Shown: one piece after another, positions 1 through 5,333 of the stretch
Layout: each line of letters opens with the position of its first letter
Position numbering within the stretch: the stretch's first letter is position 1
Assembly (NCBI GenBank): GCA_027859055.1
Contig: JAQIBO010000123.1
Location: forward strand, 1 to 5,333
Reading direction: 5' to 3'
Length of the DNA stretch: 5,333 nt
Source of the DNA: Spirochaeta sp.
GTDB lineage: Bacteria > Spirochaetota > Spirochaetia > DSM-27196 > Alkalispirochaetaceae
Position numbers and translations under genes: made by a program
Notes under the pieces: generated by a model
The model's input: only the letters and a program-made list of their open reading frames with translations
The model's database searches: none
Told to the model about the DNA's origin: nothing

Positions 1-1083
1 TACGACCTCTCATCAAAGAGTAGCGACTTGCTGGCAGCAGATCTTCCGTCGTTGCATTCATTGCTCCATGGAGATCGGAAGACTGACGGTGCACCCACCC
101 TGTCTCAATGCCTCGTTGGTGCCGCCTTCGCCCGCTGGGACATCCGCCTCGCCGTCAATCCCGATCTCGTACCTGAGCTCCCAGACCCCTTCGACCCTCT
201 CCCGGTCGTGCCTCCCGCCACGCTCGTTGGTCCCGACGGTCTCCCCGCAACATCCGGCAATATCGTGAGTGACGAGTGGCTCCGAGCGCGACCCGACGCG
301 ATCACCCTCCCTCCGGCGGGCGCCGTCACCAGCCCCACCATCACCGACGACGAGTACCCGATCCCTATCCCCTGGGACGGGATCCTGGTAGATGACCCCG
401 ACCATCCGGCGGATATCGTTGCCCGCAACCGACAGGTGCTCACCGTCCTCCACGGGGAGCGGGCACAACAGGTAGAAGAAGAGCTCTGCGGCGAGCTTGA
501 GGTCGACACATTGCGGGAGTACATCACCAATCCCAAAGGATTCTTTGCCGACCACCTGAGCCGTTACTCCAAGAGCCGCCGCAAAGCGCCCATCTACTGG
601 CCGCTTTCCACCCCAAGCGGTGGCTGGACCGCGTGGATCTACTACCCGCGCCTCACCGACGCGACGATCTACACCCTCCTCGAGCACTATCTCCACCCCC
701 GTCTGGAAATGACTCGGCAGCTCTATGAAGAGGTAGCGCGCATTCCTGCTGCATCACGGAGCGCAGGACAGCAACGTCAGTTCGACCGTGCGTCCCGAGA
801 CAAAGACGAACTTGCCGAGATGGAAGAGGAGCTCAAACAGATCGCGGCGATGCCCTACCGTGTCAACCACGACGACGGCGTACCGATCCTGGCTGCACCC
901 TTTGCGGGGATGTTTCGCCACCGGGAGTGGTCAAAGTACCTTTCAGAGATCTGGCAGAAGCTCGATGCCGGGGAATACGACTGGGCTCACCTGAGCTACG
1001 CTATCTGGCCCGAGCGGGTGCGGGAGAAGGCCAAAAACGACCGGTCCATCGCGATCGCCCACGGACTTGAGGAGACGCAATGA
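1..1083 (+). CDS. pglX: BREX adenine-specific DNA methyltransferase PglX, C-terminal part (5' truncated by window edge)
   Basis: The frame is open from base 1 to the TGA at 1081-1083, giving 360 residues with no start in view; the TTG at 28 is not a true start because the frame continues to the edge. PglX is the BREX methyltransferase that marks host DNA at a non-palindromic adenine site and is also needed for defence. Type 1 PglX is usually around 1,200 residues, so the catalytic methylase motifs lie upstream. Visible C-terminal family signatures, in window residue numbers, are FARWDIR (43-49), DPFDPLPV (62-69), WDGILVDDP (125-133), YSKSRRKAPIYWPLST (189-204), a charged likely coiled-coil helix (about 241-282), DWAHLSYAIWPERVREK (327-343) and SIAIAHG (349-355) at the extreme C terminus. 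This region is generally assigned to target recognition and partner binding. No internal stop or frameshift is seen. The stop overlaps the pglZ start by 4 bases. Confidence 0.93.
   Translation, partial: YDLSSKSSDLLAADLPSLHSLLHGDRKTDGAPTLSQCLVGAAFARWDIRLAVNPDLVPELPDPFDPLPVVPPATLVGPDGLPATSGNIVSDEWLRARPDAITLPPAGAVTSPTITDDEYPIPIPWDGILVDDPDHPADIVARNRQVLTVLHGERAQQVEEELCGELEVDTLREYITNPKGFFADHLSRYSKSRRKAPIYWPLSTPSGGWTAWIYYPRLTDATIYTLLEHYLHPRLEMTRQLYEEVARIPAASRSAGQQRQFDRASRDKDELAEMEEELKQIAAMPYRVNHDDGVPILAAPFAGMFRHREWSKYLSEIWQKLDAGEYDWAHLSYAIWPERVREKAKNDRSIAIAHGLEETQ
1069..1074 (+). promoter_or_regulatory. Ribosome binding site of pglZ
   Basis: GAGGAG lies inside the last codons of pglX, 5 bases before the pglZ ATG at 1080. 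It supports that start. Together with the ATGA stop-start overlap it suggests that pglZ is translated by coupling to pglX. Confidence 0.65.
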
Positions 1084-3629
1084 GTTTTACCACTTACGTA
1101 GCCGGACGGCTGACCGATCTCCTGACTACCCACCGGGTGGTCACCGTCTTTGACCCCGCCGGGCGCTACCGCGAGATCTGCTGTTCCCTGGCAGGCGAGG
1201 CGTGTACCGTGGTGGACGGCAGTGACAAGACTACCCTCGATATCCGTGCAGAAGCGGTGCCGGCGTGGCAGACGATCAGGACCGCACCCGAGGGGTCCCT
1301 CCTCATCTATCGCACCGATGCACCCGAGCAGGACGAGCGGAGCCTCCCGGCAGATCCGCTCTCCTCCTTTGCCGCCCTGGGTACGATCTTTCCCGACCTA
1401 CGACGCTCCGGCGACAGCTATCGCGATCTCGCGATCGCCGCCTATCCCGACCGCACCGATGAGGTGGAGCAGCTCTTCAGGACCGGGGAGCCAACTACGG
1501 CGACGCTGGATGCGCTGAAGAGCGGGGACTCGTGGCCCGTGCTGAGCTCGGTAACCGGCGCCCAGGGTACCGTTGACATCCTGGTGGAGCTGGCACGATC
1601 AGACCGAAACGCTCTCCACAATGCAACCGCCGACAGTGCAGGGCGCGGAGAACTCGAACGTTTTCTTGTAGCCTCACTGGAGATGGATGCTGACATCATG
1701 CCGGACGGGAGCGCTGATACCGCAGCGGTGCTTCAGGAAGAACTATGGAAGCGCCTGCTTATCTCCGAGTTTCTTCTGGACCTCCCCGAGGAACCACCGG
1801 CCGCCCTCGTATCGGTCCCGCGTACCGGGGCGGCGCGCAAACAGGTGGTGTATCGCACCTGTGAACGCCTTCGTACCACCGTTCCCGATGAGTACGTCGA
1901 GCGTGCGGAAACGCTGGTAAACTCGATGGATCTGGAGACGGTCGGTCGGGGGATCACCTCCTTTGGTGAGATCGATACCTTCTCCTTTGAAAACGCCGCG
2001 GCGCTCAGGACCGCGATCGGTGAGGTCTCCAGGGGTGATACCGGTGAAGTGACCGAAACACTCAAGCGGGCGGAGCGATCGATCTGGTACCGAAACGCCG
2101 GAACGATGCAGCCCCCTTGGACGATCATCCGCACCGCGGTAGAACTCGTCCAACGGATCGAGACGGCAACCGTTCCCAAAACCGGCGACCTGGTCTCGTG
2201 GTACCTGAAAGACGGCGTGCCCGTAGACGCTGCATACCGCGCCTTCATCTTTGCTGCCCGTACCCGCGACGACGACGAACCGTGGTCCGATGACTTTGAT
2301 ACCTTGGAAGAGGAGATGTCCAAGCGCTACCGAACCTGGGTGGACGCGGTGCAGCACACATTCATCAACCATGTGGAGCGCGACGGGTGGCCGCTGTCCG
2401 GTCTTGCGAGACAGACCGAGACCTACCGGAACAACGTGGAACCGCTCCTCGACGCCGGACACCGGGTTGCATACTTCCTGGTGGACGCCCTGCGATACGA
2501 TCTTGCTGTTGCCCTCAAAGACAAACTGGGTACGGGGTTTCAGACCGAACTTCGTTCTGCTGGAGCTGCGATCCCCTCAAAGACGCGCCTCGGTATGGCA
2601 GCATTGGCGCCGGATGAAGGCCAACGACTGTCGGTCAGCGTGGAAAACGGAGATTGGTCGGTACGCCGGGGAGATCGCCTTCTCAACACCGCCGCCGATC
2701 GCGATGGGTGGTACAAAGAATACAAAGGCGACCAAGTCGACGTAACCAAGTTGGATCAGTGGAATAAGAAGGGCAAGAAGCAGGACGTTTCCGATTCGGT
2801 GCGCCTGATGGTGGTGCGTACCACCGACATCGACGCCGTCGGCGAAACGGGGAGTGACGCGGTATTTCGCGCCTCCCTGGAAGGCCTCATATCCGACCTG
2901 ACACGCGGGATCAGACGCGCCTTCGAGCGCGGATTTAGCCACGTAGTTGTCGCGACAGATCACGGATTCCTCTATCTGCCGGACCGGCAAGCAGGGGATG
3001 AAGTGACCGCCCCCACCGGCGACGTCAAGATCAAACAACCGCGGTATGCGTTTGGCAAGATCGAAGCCGCGGACCATCTGCTCCGTCTGGAAGAGCCGGA
3101 ACTGGGCTACACACTGTCTGAATTGTGCGTAGCACTGCCTCGCACACTGGGAACGTTTGGCAAGCCAAAGTATTACGTGCATGGCGGCCTCTCTCTCCAG
3201 GAGGCGCTCATCCCCGTAATGACGGTGACGCAGAATGCGCAAACCGCTCCCCCTAAGAAACTTCCGGTGGCGATAACCTATAAAGGGCAGAAGACCGGCG
3301 TGGTTCGTGTCTTACGTCCCTCTATCAAAGTCGCCGTTGGCGGGGAAGAACTGCCCGGCGCCCTTGGGTTCGATGAGGATTGGGCCCACCGCAAAGCGCG
3401 CATCCGTCTCACCATCACAGACGCCTCCGGAAAGACCGTCGGCAACGTCAGCGCCAACGACTACCGTGACGCCGATACCGGCGCCCTGGAGATCCCCGAC
3501 GGCACCGTCGCTACGATCCCGATCAACATCGACGACGGCACCGAGGGTAAGATCACCGTACAGGCGATCAACGTCGAGACCGACACCACCTGGGAAACGA
3601 TTACCCTCACCGTGGACGTGCTGGATTAA
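1080..3629 (+). CDS. pglZ: BREX-1 protein PglZ (type A), alkaline-phosphatase-fold
   Basis: A complete 849-residue protein, within the usual length of type A PglZ. PglZ is a core BREX component; the family was predicted to be a phosphatase, and metal-dependent nuclease or phosphodiesterase activity has since been reported for a homologue. The N-terminal half (about 1-450) is mixed helical and carries no motif I can name. The PglZ domain follows: VDALRYD at 468-474 (D469 a likely metal ligand), IPSKTRLGMAAL at 498-509 (S500 or T502 the likely nucleophile position), ATDHGF at 625-630 (D627 and H628 likely metal ligands) and HGGLSLQE at 701-708 (H701 likely ligand). The set looks intact, so the enzyme is probably active. 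Residues about 725-849 are strand-rich with many Thr, Val and Ile and look like a beta-sandwich C-terminal domain. The start is set by the GAGGAG site and the ATGA overlap with pglX. No signal peptide or membrane segment is seen, so it is cytoplasmic. Confidence 0.95.
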   Translation: MSFTTYVAGRLTDLLTTHRVVTVFDPAGRYREICCSLAGEACTVVDGSDKTTLDIRAEAVPAWQTIRTAPEGSLLIYRTDAPEQDERSLPADPLSSFAALGTIFPDLRRSGDSYRDLAIAAYPDRTDEVEQLFRTGEPTTATLDALKSGDSWPVLSSVTGAQGTVDILVELARSDRNALHNATADSAGRGELERFLVASLEMDADIMPDGSADTAAVLQEELWKRLLISEFLLDLPEEPPAALVSVPRTGAARKQVVYRTCERLRTTVPDEYVERAETLVNSMDLETVGRGITSFGEIDTFSFENAAALRTAIGEVSRGDTGEVTETLKRAERSIWYRNAGTMQPPWTIIRTAVELVQRIETATVPKTGDLVSWYLKDGVPVDAAYRAFIFAARTRDDDEPWSDDFDTLEEEMSKRYRTWVDAVQHTFINHVERDGWPLSGLARQTETYRNNVEPLLDAGHRVAYFLVDALRYDLAVALKDKLGTGFQTELRSAGAAIPSKTRLGMAALAPDEGQRLSVSVENGDWSVRRGDRLLNTAADRDGWYKEYKGDQVDVTKLDQWNKKGKKQDVSDSVRLMVVRTTDIDAVGETGSDAVFRASLEGLISDLTRGIRRAFERGFSHVVVATDHGFLYLPDRQAGDEVTAPTGDVKIKQPRYAFGKIEAADHLLRLEEPELGYTLSELCVALPRTLGTFGKPKYYVHGGLSLQEALIPVMTVTQNAQTAPPKKLPVAITYKGQKTGVVRVLRPSIKVAVGGEELPGALGFDEDWAHRKARIRLTITDASGKTVGNVSANDYRDADTGALEIPDGTVATIPINIDDGTEGKITVQAINVETDTTWETITLTVDVLD

Positions 3630-3640
3630 CGATGTATACT
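3613..3640 (+). promoter_or_regulatory. Candidate internal promoter for the toxin-antitoxin genes and brxL
   Basis: TGGACG (3613-3618, four of six matches to TTGACA) and TATACT (3635-3640, five of six to TATAAT) are separated by 16 bases. The element overlaps the end of pglZ. Transcription would start near 3647-3649, at the antitoxin ATG, giving a nearly leaderless message; this fits the lack of any Shine-Dalgarno sequence before that ATG. It is predicted from sequence only, and a sigma-70-like match this short can occur by chance. Confidence 0.4.
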
Positions 3641-3643
3641 AGT

Positions 3644-3662
3644 TGTGTATGAAACGTACACA
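3644..3662 (+). repeat. Inverted repeat over the antitoxin start codon, candidate operator
   Basis: TGTGTA (3644-3649) and TACACA (3657-3662) are perfect 6-base inverted arms with a 7-base spacer. The left arm includes the A of the antitoxin ATG. Ribbon-helix-helix antitoxins commonly autorepress by binding short palindromes at their own promoter, so this is a reasonable operator candidate. A partly related GTATAC palindrome (3634-3639) lies within the -10 region. A weak RNA hairpin is the alternative reading. Confidence 0.4.
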
Positions 3663-3897
3663 GGTATTGTTGACAGAGGAACAGCAGCGCGAGATCAAAC
3701 GGATCGCGAAGAGCGAATCGATCTCCGCCGGTGCCGTGATCCGTCGGCTCATCGACCGTGGACTTGCTGATGCGCGGCGCAACAAGATGGCTGACGCGGC
3801 AGAGAAGATGGCTGTGTATTACGCGGAGGTCGAAGACACGTCGTTTCGAGAGATAGACCCGTGGGTTGCAGAGGAGCCGGGCAATGATTCGCGGTGA
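3649..3897 (+). CDS. Ribbon-helix-helix antitoxin, partner of the MazF-like toxin
   Basis: An 82-residue protein. Residues 2-8 (KRTQVLL) form the predicted DNA-binding strand, followed by helix A (about 9-22, TEEQQREIKRIAKS) and helix B (about 24-39, SISAGAVIRRLIDRGL), the usual CopG/Arc-type fold that dimerises on operator DNA. The second half is helical, then acidic (about 60-80, with VEDTSFREIDPW), as expected for a flexible tail that blocks a MazF-type toxin. The ATG at 3649 is preferred over a TTG two codons earlier because family members begin with a short Lys/Arg strand. No Shine-Dalgarno sequence precedes it, so it is either leaderless or coupled to pglZ, whose stop is 19 bases upstream. 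Its 3' end overlaps the toxin by 14 bases, the normal antitoxin-first layout. It probably neutralises the toxin and represses its own promoter. Confidence 0.82.
   Translation: MKRTQVLLTEEQQREIKRIAKSESISAGAVIRRLIDRGLADARRNKMADAAEKMAVYYAEVEDTSFREIDPWVAEEPGNDSR
3871..3876 (+). promoter_or_regulatory. Ribosome binding site of the MazF-like toxin
   Basis: GAGGAG lies 7 bases before the ATG at 3884, inside the antitoxin gene. It selects this ATG over an in-frame TTG at 3866, which the site would follow rather than precede. Confidence 0.65.
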
Positions 3898-4240
3898 GAT
3901 CTGGCGAGTTTTGCTGGACCCCACCATCGGTGCAGAGATACGGAAGACCCGGCCTGCGGTCATTCTCAATGACGATGCCGTCGGCGCATTGCCACTGAGG
4001 ATTATGGCACCGGTGGCGAGGTGGAAACCGGAGTATCAGGACGTCCCGTGGATGGTCGACCTGTCGGAAACCACCGGCCTGGAAAAACGATCGGCGGTCG
4101 ATCTGTTTCAGATACGTTCGTTATCGACCACGCGTTGTATTGAACGGATCGGCGTTGTCGACAGTTCGATCATGGAGATCGTTGAACGGCAGTTATGTAT
4201 GGTTTTTGGAGTAGCGGTATTCCCGGAGGGAGAGCGATAA
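3884..4240 (+). CDS. mazF: MazF/PemK-family endoribonuclease toxin
   Basis: A 118-residue protein, the normal size for MazF/PemK toxins, which cut mRNA at short sequences and stop growth when not held by the antitoxin. Family landmarks are the N-terminal RGEIW (3-7), KTRPAVILND (21-30) with the conserved Arg at R23, the strand LPLRIMAPVARW (36-47), PWMVDL (55-60) and SAVDLFQIRSLS (70-81), ending with a C-terminal helix. One feature is odd: by eye alignment, A45 in APVARW sits where relatives have the conserved Thr/Ser (T48 in Bacillus subtilis MazF) that takes part in catalysis with the Arg. The toxin may therefore be weak, changed in specificity, or inactive. The start has a good GAGGAG site and overlaps the antitoxin by 14 bases. 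The stop is one base from the brxL start, so brxL is probably translated from the same message. Confidence 0.88.
   Translation: MIRGEIWRVLLDPTIGAEIRKTRPAVILNDDAVGALPLRIMAPVARWKPEYQDVPWMVDLSETTGLEKRSAVDLFQIRSLSTTRCIERIGVVDSSIMEIVERQLCMVFGVAVFPEGER
4225..4230 (+). promoter_or_regulatory. Ribosome binding site of brxL
   Basis: GGAGGG at 4225-4230, continuing into GAGAG, lies inside the toxin gene 11 bases before the GTG at 4242. The spacing is slightly long. It supports the GTG start and, with the one-base gap after the toxin stop, translational linkage to the toxin. Confidence 0.5.
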
Positions 4241-4241
4241 A

Positions 4242-5333
4242 GTGGCAAATTTAGACGACAAATTGAATGAGTTCTATCCCGGACGGGTGGTGCGAAAAGA
4301 CCTCCTCCACAGCGTGAAGAAGGGTACCAACGTACCGTCCTTTGTGCTTGAGTTTCTTCTTGCCAAGTACTGCGCCAGTGACGAGCCGGACGAGATAGAG
4401 GCGGGCAAGCTGGCAGTCATTGAAACCCTGGAACAGAATTTTGTACGCCCGGATGAGGCAAACCGCGCCCAGTCGACGGTACAGCAGAAGGGCAAGCACA
4501 AGTATATCGACCGGGTGCACGTGCGGTACGTGGAAAAAGAGAAGCGTCACTGGGCGGAGATGGAGAACTTTGGCAGCCGCCGAATTGCAATCGCGGAGAA
4601 GCACTACAAGGAGCACGACCGGATGCTCTCCGGCGGTCTTTGGGCGGAGGTGACCGTCGGGCACAACAGTATCGAGGACGATGACTACGCGTTCTACGTT
4701 GAAGACCTGCGGCCGATCCAGCTTTCCCGTTTCAATTTTGACGAATTTATCGCGGGCCGTGAGCGCTTCACGCGGGATGAGTGGCTTGAGGCGATCATCC
4801 GCACGATCGGTCTTGAACCGTCGAAGATGGACCGGCGCCTCCAGTTTCACTTTATCGCGCGGCTTTTTCCATTTGTAGAATCCAACTACAACTTCGTGGA
4901 ACTGGGGCCGCGAGGTACCGGTAAGTCCTACAGCTATAGCGAGTTTTCTCCGTACTCCACGCTCATCAGTGGTGGGCAGGCTACGACACCAGTACTGTTC
5001 TACAACAACGCCAAACAGAAGATTGGCCTCGTTGGGTACTGGGATGTTGTCGCCTTTGACGAGGTGGCGGGGATCCGAATCAAGGATCCCGATTCGGTCC
5101 AGATCATGAAAGACTACATGGCCAACGGACGCTTCAGCCGGGGTAAGGACAACATCGCAAACGCCAGCTTTGCATTTGTCGGTAATATCGACCTCTCCAT
5201 CCGACAGGTGGTGAACAGCGCGCAGTTTGATCTGTTCGCACCGCTGCCACCGGCGTTCGACCTTGCTCTCATCGACCGCTTCCACACGTATCTGCCCGGA
5301 TGGGAGATGCCTAAGAACAGCTCGGAACTCCTC
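4242..5333 (+). CDS. brxL: BREX Lon-related AAA+ protein BrxL, N-terminal part (3' truncated by window edge)
   Basis: The frame is open from GTG at 4242 to the last base, giving 364 residues without a stop. BrxL proteins are near 680-700 residues, so about half is present and the C-terminal Lon-like domain lies beyond the window. The start is fixed by the family N terminus, LDDKLNEFYPGRVVRKDL (4-21), and a Shine-Dalgarno site. Residues about 1-170 match the BrxL N-terminal region, including VPSFVLEFLLAKYCAS (31-46) and VEDLRPIQ (153-160). The AAA+ core shows Walker A GPRGTGKS (222-229, K228), SGGQ (243-246), Walker B VVAFDE (269-274), a sensor-1-like FVGN (312-315) and DRFH (345-348) with a likely arginine finger or sensor Arg. 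A homologue forms DNA-binding, MCM-like ring assemblies. BrxL is required for defence in type 1 BREX. No internal stop or frameshift is seen. Confidence 0.95.
   Translation, partial: MANLDDKLNEFYPGRVVRKDLLHSVKKGTNVPSFVLEFLLAKYCASDEPDEIEAGKLAVIETLEQNFVRPDEANRAQSTVQQKGKHKYIDRVHVRYVEKEKRHWAEMENFGSRRIAIAEKHYKEHDRMLSGGLWAEVTVGHNSIEDDDYAFYVEDLRPIQLSRFNFDEFIAGRERFTRDEWLEAIIRTIGLEPSKMDRRLQFHFIARLFPFVESNYNFVELGPRGTGKSYSYSEFSPYSTLISGGQATTPVLFYNNAKQKIGLVGYWDVVAFDEVAGIRIKDPDSVQIMKDYMANGRFSRGKDNIANASFAFVGNIDLSIRQVVNSAQFDLFAPLPPAFDLALIDRFHTYLPGWEMPKNSSELL

Noticed and set aside
58..696. - strand open frame of 212 residues opposite pglX
   Set aside because: The + frame has strong PglX C-terminal motifs; the reverse product has low-complexity Gly/Arg/Val composition.
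1431..1438. GCGATCGC octamers (also at 1051-1058), resembling the cyanobacterial HIP1 repeat
   Set aside because: Only two copies, both in coding sequence and explained by GATC-rich codon use; far below HIP1 density.
1733..2462. Overlapping - strand open frames of about 200-240 residues opposite pglZ
   Set aside because: They are shadows produced by the G+C-rich codon pattern of pglZ, with no domain signature.
3498..3543. Ten-base direct repeat GACGGCACCG (3498-3507 and 3534-3543)
   Set aside because: It lies in frame and encodes two Asp-Gly-Thr turns in the beta-rich C-terminal region of PglZ; it is best explained by protein structure.
3630..4238. CGAT at both ends of the toxin-antitoxin cassette as a possible target-site duplication
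   Set aside because: Four bases are expected by chance, and there are no inverted ends or transposase.
4251..5285. Long open frame on the - strand opposite brxL (344 residues)
   Set aside because: It is antisense to brxL, whose frame carries Walker A, Walker B and clear BrxL family motifs; the reverse translation has no recognisable domain.

Overview
The window is an internal slice of a phage-defence operon, all on the + strand, and it matches the right-hand half of a type 1 BREX (bacteriophage exclusion) locus. It reads: the 3' part of pglX (DNA adenine methyltransferase, open at the left edge), complete pglZ (alkaline-phosphatase-fold protein), a two-gene toxin-antitoxin cassette (ribbon-helix-helix antitoxin and MazF/PemK-like toxin), then the 5' half of brxL (AAA+ Lon-related BREX protein, open at the right edge). 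The order pglX-pglZ-brxL is diagnostic of type 1 BREX; brxA, brxB and brxC would be expected upstream, outside the window.

The genes are packed tightly. pglX and pglZ overlap by 4 bases (ATGA), the antitoxin ATG lies 19 bases after the pglZ stop, antitoxin and toxin overlap by 14 bases, and the toxin stop is one base from the brxL GTG start. No intergenic stretch exceeds 20 bases, and I see no RNA gene, insertion sequence, CRISPR array or terminator.

The unusual part is the toxin-antitoxin pair between two core BREX genes. The only plausible internal promoter is just before the antitoxin, with a 6-bp-arm inverted repeat across its start codon. This could put brxL under antitoxin-controlled transcription separate from pglXZ. 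The toxin also appears to carry Ala where MazF relatives have a catalytic Thr/Ser, so it may be weakened or altered.

The organism cannot be named. Sampled rows suggest about 65-70% G+C in pglX/pglZ and about 50-55% in the cassette and brxL. The Shine-Dalgarno-like sites and the -35/-10-like promoter fit a bacterium, though BREX and MazEF also occur in archaea. PglX and BrxL likely provide self-marking and DNA-associated defence with PglZ and the missing BrxA/B/C proteins; the role of the embedded toxin-antitoxin pair is inference.
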